Origin: a virus
Length of the DNA: 64,000 bases
Reading direction: 5' to 3' (one strand)
IMG/VR virus record: IMGVR_UViG_3300047172_000213
Span: 62,001 to 126,000 of that record
Part shown: piece by piece, positions 1-8,301 of the stretch
Layout of the letters: every line of letters begins with the position of its first letter
Numbering within the stretch: position 1 is the stretch's first letter
Program-made: the position numbers and the translations under genes
The notes under the pieces: generated by a model
The model's input: the letters and a program-made list of their open reading frames with translations, nothing else
Databases searched by the model: none
What the model was told of the DNA's origin: nothing

Positions 1-334
1 CACCGTGGTAGTACACGCGGCCCAGGCCCATCTGGCCGACCGTGCGTCCCGCGATGAAGTAGCTGCGCTCCGAGCCGATCTCGAAGATGCGAGAGAACTG
101 CCTCGTGTGGGAGAGGTTGAAGTTCTGGACGATGCCGATGGGGTAGACGACCTGGTTGGCCGCCTGACCGTTGCCGGACACCGCGCCAGCGATGGCCGCT
201 GCACCGCCGATGTTCGCCAGACGCGGGGGGCCCGCCGCCAGCATCGTGAAGCCCGCGTTCGCGTAGCGCCCGTCGACCAGCCCGGCCTGGACGTAGTTCG
301 AATACGGCGCCCAGTCTGAGAAATTGCCAGCCAT
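1..334 (-). CDS. probable tail tube protein (partial, C-terminus beyond window)
   Basis: The reading frame runs from an ATG at 332-334 to the window edge without a stop, giving about 111 residues that begin MAGNFSDWAPYSNYVQAG. It is Gly/Ala-rich and then becomes ordered, with a stretch ending QMGLGRVYYHG that looks like the beta-rich core of tail tube proteins. It is the next structural gene after the tail sheath, apart from an inserted HNH gene and a small ORF, and sheath followed by tube is the usual order in myoviruses. The tube call rests on this position and on general resemblance, not on a diagnostic motif. It could be another virion protein. Confidence 0.5.
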   Translation of the reverse strand, partial: MAGNFSDWAPYSNYVQAGLVDGRYANAGFTMLAAGPPRLANIGGAAAIAGAVSGNGQAANQVVYPIGIVQNFNLSHTRQFSRIFEIGSERSYFIAGRTVGQMGLGRVYYHG

Positions 335-338
335 CGTC

Positions 339-563
339 TTACTCCCTCACCTTGGAAGAGTAGCTTCCGCCGAGGTCTTCGTACACGTTCAGGGTCTTGT
401 TGGCGCTGATGGTCGCTGCGACGCGAAGAAGCTCGGGGTCAGCGCTGGCCATCTTCGCCAGCAAGATCGCGTCGAGCGCGGAAACGCGCGGCGGGCCGAA
501 CCGCTCCTCGAGAGCGGCACGGCCGACGATGTCAGCTGCCAAGGAGCGGAGGTCGGCGGTCAT
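339..563 (-). CDS. small conserved-looking virion-region protein
   Basis: This 74-residue protein begins MTADLRSLAADIVG. The ATG at 561-563 is preceded by a GGGAGG ribosome binding site 9 bases upstream, which decides this start over a longer in-frame one. It overlaps the end of the upstream HNH gene by 32 bases and ends 4 bases before the tube-like gene. It is predicted mostly helical and contains one KMA tripeptide. I do not recognise a family. Its place between sheath and tube suggests a small tail or assembly factor, which is inference only. Confidence 0.6.
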   Translation of the reverse strand: MTADLRSLAADIVGRAALEERFGPPRVSALDAILLAKMASADPELLRVAATISANKTLNVYEDLGGSYSSKVRE

Positions 564-1278
564 CAGGCAGTGCCTCCCGCATGCGACGACGATACTCCAA
601 GAGCAGCGCACGCACATCCACGGGCAACTTTTGCTGCAACAGAACCTGCAGCGCGGTCGCAGGGTCGAACTCGTGCCCAGGCGGATGCGCCTCGCTGCCG
701 TTCTTGGCGCGCCCGTCGAGCAGCTCCAAGTTCTCCCAGCAGTTGTTGCCCCTGACGCCGTCCTTGTGGTGAACGATCTCCCACTCCTCGAGGAAGCGCC
801 CAAGCGAGAGTTCCATCACAAGACGATGCTCCAAGATGGAACCATCCTGTCGTGCATGCGGGTGTCCTGGTGGCGCTTGCACGAGGACGTAGCCATCGCG
901 CCCCACCCAGCGTTCCTTCTTGCGCGGTCGCTTGAAAGGAACAGGGTCCCGCAGCTTGCTCCCCTGCGCATCGATTAGCCCAGCGCGACGCTTCTGTGCG
1001 TGCGACGCGCACATGCCCTTGCTGCGAGCAGGTGCCGGGCACTCCGGCAGTAGACATGCTGTGAAGGACCCGGGAGCAAGCTGCTTGTAGCTGCGTACAC
1101 GCAGCAGTGGGCGCAGCTCCGCACCGGTCTCCCAATCCAGGCGACCACGACGCGCAGCCCTGTAGTGCGTGGAACAGAAGCCCTTGCTTCCGCCCTCTAT
1201 TGTCGCACTGCATCCAATCACCTTGCACGGGGGCCACGGTCCTTCTCGTTTCGGTCGTCCTGGGTGTCGCGTGTTCAT
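532..1278 (-). CDS. HNH homing endonuclease with N-terminal zinc-knuckle repeats
   Basis: This 248-residue protein is a free-standing HNH endonuclease of the HNH_3 type. The core has GRDGYVLV, LEHRLVMELSLGR and IVHHKDGVRGNNCWENL, giving the His-His metal/catalytic pair and the Asn-rich segment typical of the fold. Residues roughly 18-45 and 75-100 hold two C-x4-C-x(9-11)-C-x2-H repeats, likely zinc-binding DNA contacts. Such enzymes nick or cut DNA at intron-less or allele-specific sites and spread by homing. It interrupts the sheath-to-tube gene order and overlaps the next gene by 32 bases. Its ribosome binding site lies inside a hairpin. No role in particle assembly is expected. Confidence 0.9.
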   Translation of the reverse strand: MNTRHPGRPKREGPWPPCKVIGCSATIEGGSKGFCSTHYRAARRGRLDWETGAELRPLLRVRSYKQLAPGSFTACLLPECPAPARSKGMCASHAQKRRAGLIDAQGSKLRDPVPFKRPRKKERWVGRDGYVLVQAPPGHPHARQDGSILEHRLVMELSLGRFLEEWEIVHHKDGVRGNNCWENLELLDGRAKNGSEAHPPGHEFDPATALQVLLQQKLPVDVRALLLEYRRRMREALPDDRRPPLLGS

Positions 1279-1279
1279 C

Positions 1280-1296
1280 GGGGAGAGTACCTCCCC
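1280..1296 (-). promoter_or_regulatory. hairpin burying the HNH ribosome binding site
   Basis: On the minus strand GGGGAG and CTCCCC form a 6-bp stem around a 5-base loop. The 5' arm is the Shine-Dalgarno sequence GGGGAGG of the HNH gene and the 3' arm ends one base before its ATG (1278). The hairpin should limit translation of the endonuclease. It lacks a U-run, so it is unlikely to be a terminator for the sheath message. Confidence 0.5.
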
Positions 1297-1310
1297 AGTT
1301 ACCTATGACA

Positions 1311-4300
1311 CTAGATCGTGAGGGTCAAGCGAATGTAGTTGCAGGGGTAGGGCACGTCGAGCGTGACGTCGACGAGGACGGTGTCAGGCTCCGCGGTGTC
1401 CTGCACCAGGTTGTTCAGGTTGGCGCCGATGATGACGCCGGAGTCCGTGAGGAATCCGAGCAGACCCTGGATGACATGGCCCAGGGAGTCGAGGAAGCCC
1501 TGGGTGATGTTGAAGCGCCCGATGTAGTTCTTGAGGCCCTGCCTCATGAACTTCGCCACGAAGTCGACGACCTTCGTGATCGAGTCGGTGCGCGTCTCGA
1601 TGGACGTCATGTCCGTCGTCAGCGCCATGCGGCTGATGAGCGGAGCACCCGGGGTGTCCTGGACGATGATGTAGTTGCCGCCCGCAGCCATCACGTTGTA
1701 CTGGCTGTTGCTGAAGCCCTTCACCGTTCCGTTGACGCCGGTGAAGCCGGTCATCGGGAAGTTGGTGAAGGACTGCTGCGGGGGCTGCTGAGCGATCATC
1801 CCCACGATGGCTGCGTTCAGGTAGAACGCGTCGATGAGCTCCTGGTTGCCGTTGATGGTGGCCGAACAAGTATCGGGGAACGTCGTCCACACGCGGCGGT
1901 CGGCGTAGCCCTGTGCGGTCTGCTGAACGGCGAGCGCGATGGCGTTGAGGTCCGGCGTCACGCCGTCGCTCAGCACCAGCTCTGCTCCGCGGATGCGGAT
2001 GGCGAAGGGCTCGCTGATGAGGGGCAGCTCGAGCGGCGGAGCGGGGAATGTGCCGGAGTAGTAGAAGCCGTCGTCGTTCTGGCCGGGCAGGAAGCCAGTG
2101 GTCTGCAGGTACACGACCGTGCCGACTACGTTGACCGCCGAGTAGTGGTTGCCGTCGCCGATGTCGAGGAAGATGCCGTCCGAGACCGTGTAGGGGCCCG
2201 TGCCCGACAGCCCAGCCGCGAGGATGAGCGCGTCGAGGCCATGGATGCCCGTGTCGAACTGGTTGGTCGTCTGGGTCGAGTTGCCGTTGGTGCCCGAGGC
2301 GACCAGTGTGTCGAGCGCAGTGGTCGGAATGCTCGGGTTGATGACGACGATGCGCTCGCCCTTGTTGTCCGCCTCGCTCATCGTGTCGACGTGCGACTGG
2401 AAGACCTGGAAGACCGCAGGGTCGTGGGTCAGCGGCGCGATGGCGTAGACCTCGTAGCCCTCGAGGAACGTCGCAGCGCGGGTGAACGCGTCCACCGTGC
2501 CGAACGGCGAGCCACTGCTCACCGCGTCGACGCCGATGCCGACGACCGTGGTGCTCGGCGCGTTGATGAGCGCGAAGTACATGCCCAGGCCGAGGGGGTT
2601 GTCCGAGTCGATGGGACCCAGCTGCGAGAGCAGCGTGGTCGTGTCGCTGAAGGACAGCAGGCCGGGGCTCGCGGCCGCAGGCGACACGTCGAGGCGCAGT
2701 GCGCTGTACTGCACGTACAGCTGCGCCATGGCCGGGTAGACCGGGGTGCCCTGGATGTTGCGCAGCACCTCGGGCTTGACCACGAAGTTGCCCGTCGAGG
2801 GGTTGACGACGAGGTTGGGGTACGGGCGGGTCACGCCCGAGTTCGCGTTCAGCGCGTTGAGCTTCTTCGCGATGATGTACCAGGCCGTCCCGACATTGCT
2901 CGAGACCGGGACCTGGGTGTTGATCTTCAGCTGGTTGGTGTTACCGCCCGGCGCGACCTGCACGATGGTCGCGTAGTCGACGCCATCGATCCAGATCTCG
3001 TCACCGGGCAGCGGAGCGAAAGGCGCACCGCGCACGATGCCCGTAAGGGTGGAGAGACCAAGGGCGGTGAGCGCCGTGCCGCCGACGATGTTGAGCAGCG
3101 AGGTCACCCCGAGGGTGGTGTTCTGCAGCTTGAGGTTGCCCCCGGAGAGCGACGCCAGCGTCAGGCCGCCAGCGGCCGCACCGAAGAGAGCGTTGATCTG
3201 GGAGAGGATCAGGGTGGGGGTAGTCGCGCTTTCGAAGGTGAGGGTCTGCTGACCGGTGCCGTCGTCGAGGATGAGGGTGAGCCCGTCGGCCACGCTCGTC
3301 AGCGCCGTGGTACCCACGACCGTCGCCTGCCCAGGCGCCGCGGAGAAGTTGGCGCCCGTGAACTGCAGCAAGGTGGTGACCGCCTGGCCGTTGCCCGCAT
3401 TGATTGCAGCGACGCCAGCAGCGCCGGAGACAGTACCCGTCGTGAGACCGAGCGCGGTGTTCGCCGTGCCCGCGCCCGTGACGATGCTGGCGCCGGCACC
3501 GACCAGAGAGGTCGTGATCGACAGATAGTTCGTCGAGGCCGCCTCGATGGCGGTAGCGGCGGTGCCGATGACGGCGTTGATCTGGGCCAACGTGTTGGTG
3601 ACGTTCGAAGCGGGCGCGAAGGTCACCGTGAGGGGGGACGAAGCGCCGTTGAAGGTCTCGATGAGCGTGAGCCCATCGAGCGTGCCTGCCGTGCCGCTGT
3701 AGGTCCCCGTGAGACCGAGCGCCGTGGAGGCCGGCGTCGTGGTGACCACGATGGAGCTGCTCGCACCGAGCACAGAGTCGGTGAGCTGGAGGTAGGTGGT
3801 GTTGAGCGAGGCCGTGAGCGTGGGCCACTGCGCCTCGATGGCCGCGAAGAGGGTCGACTCGCTGGCCGCGTTGCCCGTGCCGGACAGGACGAGCGAGGTC
3901 GCACCCGCACCGTTCACGTTCAGGGTCAGCGAGGTCCCGTTGAGGGTGCCGCCGCTGCCGTAGAGCGCCCCGGAAGTAACGTTGGTGCTGCCCACGGCGG
4001 TGGCCGCAGTCGCGAAGGTGAGCCCCGCAAGCGATACGTTGCCCGTCTGGACAGCCGCCGTGCCGATGCCGTTCTGGAGGAAGCACTCGGTCTGCAGGAG
4101 CTCGAGCAGCGCGGTGCTCGAGTTGGCGCCGAGGTAGAGGAACGCGCGGACCGTGGACGGGTCGACGGAGAGGTAGTCGATGTTGTTGTTCGGGTCGGGA
4201 AAGCTCGCCGTGGTGATGGCAAGACTGTCCTGCGTGTAGCCAGCCGCGCCCGTGTACGTGCGGCCAGCACCGAAGCCGAAGGCCGTGAGGACCGCCTGGC

Positions 4301-4766
4301 TCGAGTCAGCGAGCACCTGGATGGACTGGTACTGGTTGCCGGCGAGCGAGCGAATGCGCCAGGCGTCGCCACTCTCCACCGTCTCGGCAACGTAGTCGAC
4401 CTCGCCCGCGGCGCTGAACGCAGCCTGAACGGTCGCCACGACCTGCGCCGGCGACAGCGGCGAGCCCGCGAACACGACATCGAGCTCGGGGCCGTTGTTC
4501 AACGACAGCGCCAGCGTCAGACCGGTGAGCCCGGAATAAACGGGCGGGGTGCCCTCGGCAGCCGTGGCGAGCAGAATCGCATCGACAGGAACGAGCGCCT
4601 GAGGGTTGATCGCCTGCGACCCCGTCGCAGTGGTCGTCAGTACGTCGATGACCTGCCAGCAAGCCCCCACGACGCACGGCACGAGCGTCGGCGTGATGAC
4701 GGTCGGCGTGACGGTCTGGAAGACCTGGATGACTTCTACCCCGGGGCGGGGAAGCTCTGCGGCCAT
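1311..4766 (-). CDS. tail sheath protein, enlarged by Flagellin_IN-like repeats
   Basis: This 1,151-residue protein forms the contractile sheath around the tail tube. The N-terminus has the family signature RPGVEVIQVFQ. The last ~180 residues carry the usual sheath end: NGNQELIDAFYLNAAIVGMI, a MTGFTGVNGTVKGF stretch, TDMTSIETRTDSITKVVDF and a long amphipathic segment before a beta-strand tail. Typical phage sheaths are 400-700 residues, so this one is nearly double. The extra length is largely Gly/Ala/Thr/Ser-rich repeats at residues ~78-168 and ~274-580, each ending near an ALGL motif, which probably form surface domains on the sheath. The gene is followed by an HNH gene and the probable tube gene. 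The sheath call is firm; the repeat function is unknown. Confidence 0.93.
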   Translation of the reverse strand: MAAELPRPGVEVIQVFQTVTPTVITPTLVPCVVGACWQVIDVLTTTATGSQAINPQALVPVDAILLATAAEGTPPVYSGLTGLTLALSLNNGPELDVVFAGSPLSPAQVVATVQAAFSAAGEVDYVAETVESGDAWRIRSLAGNQYQSIQVLADSSQAVLTAFGFGAGRTYTGAAGYTQDSLAITTASFPDPNNNIDYLSVDPSTVRAFLYLGANSSTALLELLQTECFLQNGIGTAAVQTGNVSLAGLTFATAATAVGSTNVTSGALYGSGGTLNGTSLTLNVNGAGATSLVLSGTGNAASESTLFAAIEAQWPTLTASLNTTYLQLTDSVLGASSSIVVTTTPASTALGLTGTYSGTAGTLDGLTLIETFNGASSPLTVTFAPASNVTNTLAQINAVIGTAATAIEAASTNYLSITTSLVGAGASIVTGAGTANTALGLTTGTVSGAAGVAAINAGNGQAVTTLLQFTGANFSAAPGQATVVGTTALTSVADGLTLILDDGTGQQTLTFESATTPTLILSQINALFGAAAGGLTLASLSGGNLKLQNTTLGVTSLLNIVGGTALTALGLSTLTGIVRGAPFAPLPGDEIWIDGVDYATIVQVAPGGNTNQLKINTQVPVSSNVGTAWYIIAKKLNALNANSGVTRPYPNLVVNPSTGNFVVKPEVLRNIQGTPVYPAMAQLYVQYSALRLDVSPAAASPGLLSFSDTTTLLSQLGPIDSDNPLGLGMYFALINAPSTTVVGIGVDAVSSGSPFGTVDAFTRAATFLEGYEVYAIAPLTHDPAVFQVFQSHVDTMSEADNKGERIVVINPSIPTTALDTLVASGTNGNSTQTTNQFDTGIHGLDALILAAGLSGTGPYTVSDGIFLDIGDGNHYSAVNVVGTVVYLQTTGFLPGQNDDGFYYSGTFPAPPLELPLISEPFAIRIRGAELVLSDGVTPDLNAIALAVQQTAQGYADRRVWTTFPDTCSATINGNQELIDAFYLNAAIVGMIAQQPPQQSFTNFPMTGFTGVNGTVKGFSNSQYNVMAAGGNYIIVQDTPGAPLISRMALTTDMTSIETRTDSITKVVDFVAKFMRQGLKNYIGRFNITQGFLDSLGHVIQGLLGFLTDSGVIIGANLNNLVQDTAEPDTVLVDVTLDVPYPCNYIRLTLTI
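3027..3947 (-). repeat. three tandem protein repeats within the sheath gene
   Basis: This segment encodes sheath residues ~274-580 as three imperfect units of 85-90 residues. Each unit has the order DG/NG-x-TLxxxxNG, a TVTF-like strand, an LxxIN helix, an NxLxLxxSxxGA strand and an xxGTAxTALGL end. A more diverged unit lies earlier, at about 4263-4535 (residues ~78-168), ending AVLTAFGFG. The pattern resembles the Flagellin hook IN motif (PF07196) by eye. Confidence 0.6.
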
Positions 4767-4784
4767 GCTCAGCTGCTCCTTCTC

Positions 4785-5762
4785 TCAGACCTTGATGACT
4801 GTGCTGTTGCCGGCGACATGCGTATCCATCGGGCTACCGCATGATTGTTCCACGGCCGGTTGGGCAATGGGAATAGCTCGACCTCCCATTCCTGGTGGGC
4901 GCACCGCTGGACTGTTCGGCCGCGACGAGCGAATGGTGACCCGCTGCGCGGGATTGAGCGGATGCGGTACTGTTCTCAGAACAGGTGCAGGACTTCCAGC
5001 GTCAGGTGTTCCACCGTACGCGTCACTCGCCGCAGGTGCGAACGCTGGGGGGCGATGTCCCTGCACCAGGTAAGGAGAACCCGGCGCAGGTGAATCGATG
5101 GGGCCCTGCTGCTGGTTGACGCGAGTCAGTCTCTCGCGGATAGCGATACTGACGTCCTTCACGATCCGCTTGCCCAGAGGACTGAACTGCGATGTGCGGT
5201 AGAACTGGAAGGGGCACGTGACCGCGGTGAGATACCACTCGTCCCCGCTGTCGCCGGCGATGATGGAGCCCGCGGGCGAGGGCGAGCCGATAGCCGGCTG
5301 CCGGCCGATCTCGAAGAAGCCCGCCTGCATCAGCATCTCGCGGTGCAGCCACAGCTGCTCGGCGCAGATCCACGCAATGCGCTCACACTCGAGTGGCACC
5401 CGCGAGCAGCAGTTGATGACCATCGTGCCGGGCACCAGTACGGACTTCTTCTTGGTGCCTGTGCGGAAGTCGTAGTCCAGCATGTCGTCGAGGCCGAGCG
5501 TGTAGAACTGGATGGGCCCCCGCGTGCAGGCAATGGAAGGACGCTGGCCGATGGTCTCGGCCTTCATCACGTTCTCGTCGGAGATGTAGATCTCCGAGTT
5601 CTCGTCGTACTGGTCCCAGTGGTAGGCGCCGTTGGGGGCCGCGCTGAACAGCCCCTGGAAGAACCCGACGAAGAGCGTGCGAACGTGCTCGAGCGGCGAG
5701 TACTTGAAGCTGTCCTCGGGGAACGCTCCGTTAGCGTTTGTGGTCGGGATCTTCGGAGGCAC
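4785..5762 (-). CDS. putative virion protein (tail terminator or connector class)
   Basis: This 325-residue protein begins MPPKIPTTNANGAFPED. It is soluble, has no membrane segment and ends in a Pro/Ser/Arg-rich tail. The middle part (DDMLDYDFRTGTKKKSVLVP through TVINCCSR and CPFQFYRTSQFSP) looks like an alpha/beta structural domain. It lies directly upstream of the sheath gene in transcription order and overlaps the preceding gene by 32 bases. That position is often taken by tail terminator or head-tail joining proteins, so such a role is plausible but unproven. I see no enzyme motif. Confidence 0.7.
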   Translation of the reverse strand: MPPKIPTTNANGAFPEDSFKYSPLEHVRTLFVGFFQGLFSAAPNGAYHWDQYDENSEIYISDENVMKAETIGQRPSIACTRGPIQFYTLGLDDMLDYDFRTGTKKKSVLVPGTMVINCCSRVPLECERIAWICAEQLWLHREMLMQAGFFEIGRQPAIGSPSPAGSIIAGDSGDEWYLTAVTCPFQFYRTSQFSPLGKRIVKDVSIAIRERLTRVNQQQGPIDSPAPGSPYLVQGHRPPAFAPAASDAYGGTPDAGSPAPVLRTVPHPLNPAQRVTIRSSRPNSPAVRPPGMGGRAIPIAQPAVEQSCGSPMDTHVAGNSTVIKV

Positions 5763-6090
5763 GGCGTAGCTGCTCCATCTGGTGGGCTTGAGCGAGATTG
5801 TACGCTAGGCCGAGCCCACCCCCAATGACGGGAGCTGCATACATGAGCGCCGAGTGCGGGATGCCTGTGTTGCCCGGGGGGCCGAACTTCTTGTAGCCCT
5901 CGTTCGCCAGATGCGCAGCGCCCGCGCCCGCGAGCGTACCAGCGCCCATGCCGAGCACGCCTGCGAGCATGGGCTTGAGCGGATGAGGCTTCGGCTGTTG
6001 AGGCTTCGGCTGCGCCTCGTCCTCCGCCAGCTTGCAGAGGGCGGCCGCTTCTTCTCTCGGCAAGTAGGAGAACAAGGTGGGAGCGTTCAC
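5731..6090 (-). CDS. small glycine-rich membrane-like virion protein
   Basis: This 119-residue protein starts at a GTG (6088-6090) that overlaps the TGA of the upstream gene as GTGA, so translation is coupled. The N-terminal third is charged and holds one LCKLAED motif. Residues ~50-70 (MLAGVLGMGAGTLAGAGAA) and ~90-108 (APVIGGGLGLAYNLAQ) are Gly/Ala-rich hydrophobic segments that could insert in a membrane. Several neighbours share this pattern of a charged head and Gly-rich hydrophobic segment. Such proteins are often internal virion or ejection proteins, but this is inference. Confidence 0.65.
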   Translation of the reverse strand: MNAPTLFSYLPREEAAALCKLAEDEAQPKPQQPKPHPLKPMLAGVLGMGAGTLAGAGAAHLANEGYKKFGPPGNTGIPHSALMYAAPVIGGGLGLAYNLAQAHQMEQLRRASEDPDHKR

Positions 6091-7007
6091 TTGTTTGGGT
6101 CCGAGTAGGTGGTGGGGTAGAGGCTGTAGATGCCGGGGATCTCGTTGTCCATGAACGACTCGAGGTTCTGCGGGTTGGAGTAGTTCCTCGAGGGGTTGAG
6201 CCAGAGGTCCGACAGCGCCTCCTGCAAGTTGAGGGGAATGGCGAACTCGATGTCCTTGGGCGGCACCTCGTGCAGCTGCACCTCCTGGTGCACAGCCGCG
6301 CGGCCTTGCTCGGTCTGGTTGACCTGCACCACGCGCCAGCGCCGGTTCTCCGGCTCGACGAGAACATCGCGTGGCTTGAGCGGGGGATAGTACGCCAGCC
6401 GCGCTGTTGTATTGACCTGCTGCTGGGCACCTACGTTGGTGTTCTGCTCGCTCTTGGCTGAGGGGTCCATCTGCACCCAGGACTCGATGGGCGACAAGTA
6501 CCCGCGCACGAAGCCGGTGTCGTAGCAGAGCTGGCAGCCCGACCGCGTGCGTGACCGCAGCTTGGGGTTCCAGCAGCTGCACCGCTGACCGAACGTGCGC
6601 GCGGGCAAGACCCAGCAGCGCCGGCCCGCGAACTCTCGGAAGAGCAGCTGCATGTGCCTGCGTAGCTCGAGCGCGATGAGGTCGGGGTCGGGGTCCTTGG
6701 CGACAGGTAGGCCGTCCGCGCCCCCGAAGACCTGCTGGCTGCCCGTCGGCAGGTTGGTGACGAGCAGCTGGTAGAAGTACTTCCGCCAGCGGTGACCAGA
6801 CCGCAGCGTGTTGTCGATGTACGAGTACTTGTCCTGGAAGGGCGCCGAGAGGTTGTCGAACGGACCGCTCGGTGACTCGCTGCGCTGAACCTGGAAGTTG
6901 TAGTCGAGGACGTCCTCGCTCGTGTCCGCGAGCTCCCACGTCAGCTCATTGAAGTCGATGTCCAACGAGCGGACGCGAAACTCCTGAATGGCGATCTGGA
7001 CGCCCAC
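6087..7007 (-). CDS. putative virion protein with embedded zinc-ribbon-like cysteines
   Basis: This 306-residue protein begins MGVQIAIQEFRVRSLDID. The N-terminal ~90 residues look like a fibronectin/Ig-like beta sandwich (ELADTSEDVLDYNFQVQRS). The middle has QRCSCWNPKLRSRTRSGC followed by QLCYDTGF, that is C-x-C and C-x2-C pairs that probably bind zinc. The C-terminal half has VLVEPENRRWRVVQVNQ, which is beta-rich. It lies in a tight run of structural genes and is coupled by GTGA to the next one. I infer a head-tail connector or baseplate part; no family is certain. Confidence 0.72.
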   Translation of the reverse strand: MGVQIAIQEFRVRSLDIDFNELTWELADTSEDVLDYNFQVQRSESPSGPFDNLSAPFQDKYSYIDNTLRSGHRWRKYFYQLLVTNLPTGSQQVFGGADGLPVAKDPDPDLIALELRRHMQLLFREFAGRRCWVLPARTFGQRCSCWNPKLRSRTRSGCQLCYDTGFVRGYLSPIESWVQMDPSAKSEQNTNVGAQQQVNTTARLAYYPPLKPRDVLVEPENRRWRVVQVNQTEQGRAAVHQEVQLHEVPPKDIEFAIPLNLQEALSDLWLNPSRNYSNPQNLESFMDNEIPGIYSLYPTTYSDPNK

Positions 7008-7011
7008 GACC

Positions 7012-8301
7012 TTAGCCGGCCATCGCGTTCAGCCCGCGCTGGGCCGCATCACCCGCACGCTGAACCACACCCGACATCGGGGTGCCCACGCTGCCCGGGA
7101 GCCTGCTCGCCAGCATGTTGCCCCCACGCGTGACGGCATTGACCCCGGCGTGCGCCGTGTTCTTGGCCGCCTGCCCCAGCCCTTGCCCGGCGACCATGCG
7201 CCCGCCGACACCGCTGGCCGCGCCGCCCAGGGCAGCCCCACCGAGAGCTCCGCCCGCCGCGCCCGAGAGGCGGTGACCTGGGCCGCCGGCAAGCGCCCCA
7301 CCCGCCGCGCCGAGGCCTGCGCCGGCAACGGCGCCCGCGGTGCCCGGGTTCTTCATCGCCCAGCCGCCGACCGTCTTGGCCAGCCCGCCCCAGTTGAGGG
7401 CGACCTTGGCCATGACCGCGCCCGCCGCGCGCCCGGTCTCCTCGAGCGACTGCGCGTGTGCCGCCTTCTCGAGATCTTGGCGGGCGAGGTCGCGGCCGAG
7501 TCCATCGGCGAAGGCCAGCAGGGCCTCGGCCGAGAGCATCTCACCGAGCGACGCCTTCTTGTGCAGCACCTCTTGAACGCGCCGGTCACCCAGCGCTTTC
7601 TCGGCCGTGCGGTTCGCTGTGTCAGCGAGCTGCGCAACACGACCGGTCGGCCCGCGGTGCCTTGCCAGAGTGCGCCCCATCTCGTTCTGGAAGTCGCGTA
7701 CGCGGTCTTCACCGGCACCATTGCGAACGGCTGCACCCACCCGCCGCTTCACCCAGCTATGGCTAACAGCCGTCTTCGCAACACCCCCACCCAGCCCCTG
7801 CGAGTCATCTTGCACGCCCTCGGCGGGGACAGGCCCGGGAGCGCCAGCACCCTGCGCGGGCTCGCCCAGAGGGGCGGCGGGAGCACCACCGGACTCCTGC
7901 TTGGCCAGCGTGAGCTCGAGCAAGCGCTTCTTCAGGCGGAGCTTGTCGCGCATCTGCCACACGTCGCCCTCGGCGCGGCGCTCCTCGGCGCGGCGCTCCT
8001 CGTCGCGCTGCTGCTGCAGCATGTCGAGCTGCAGCTCCTCCTGCTCGAGGGCCATGGCCTGGTCGAACAGGGGCGTGCCCTTGAAGTGATCGAGGAAGGA
8101 GAACTCGCCAGCCTTCACCGCACCAGGAGCGGGCGCCTCCGCACCCCACGCGCGCTTGTAAAGCTCCGCAGCGGGCGTGCCGTCGGCAAGCTTGCGCAGC
8201 TCGGCGGCAGGCAGCTTCGCAAGCATCCCTTCGAGCCCAGAGTTCGCCTGCTTCGTCAGCTCCTGCTCGTAGGCCACCTTGAGGAATGTATCGAGCATCA
8301 C
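7012..8301 (-). CDS. internal virion protein candidate, K-x-A motif rich
   Basis: This 429-residue protein begins MMLDTFLKVAYEQELTKQA. The N-terminal part is helical and charged, with a coiled-coil-like Glu/Arg/Gln stretch near residues 75-110. The last third is very rich in Gly and Ala (GAVAGAGLGAAGGALAGG) and hydrophobic. K-x-A tripeptides recur (LKVAY, TKQAN, RKLAD, AKTAV, AKVAL). The combination of soluble helix and Gly-rich membrane-like tail fits an ejected or core protein. It overlaps the upstream gene by 4 bases. No enzymatic motif is visible, and the function is inferred from composition and location only. Confidence 0.7.
   Translation of the reverse strand: MMLDTFLKVAYEQELTKQANSGLEGMLAKLPAAELRKLADGTPAAELYKRAWGAEAPAPGAVKAGEFSFLDHFKGTPLFDQAMALEQEELQLDMLQQQRDEERRAEERRAEGDVWQMRDKLRLKKRLLELTLAKQESGGAPAAPLGEPAQGAGAPGPVPAEGVQDDSQGLGGGVAKTAVSHSWVKRRVGAAVRNGAGEDRVRDFQNEMGRTLARHRGPTGRVAQLADTANRTAEKALGDRRVQEVLHKKASLGEMLSAEALLAFADGLGRDLARQDLEKAAHAQSLEETGRAAGAVMAKVALNWGGLAKTVGGWAMKNPGTAGAVAGAGLGAAGGALAGGPGHRLSGAAGGALGGAALGGAASGVGGRMVAGQGLGQAAKNTAHAGVNAVTRGGNMLASRLPGSVGTPMSGVVQRAGDAAQRGLNAMAG

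Noticed and set aside
1107-4844. A 1,245-codon plus-strand open frame opposite the tail sheath gene
   Set aside because: It is antisense to a clear sheath protein. GC-rich DNA often leaves long open frames on the other strand, and the product is an Arg/Val/Glu/Asp-rich string with no family pattern or ribosome binding site.
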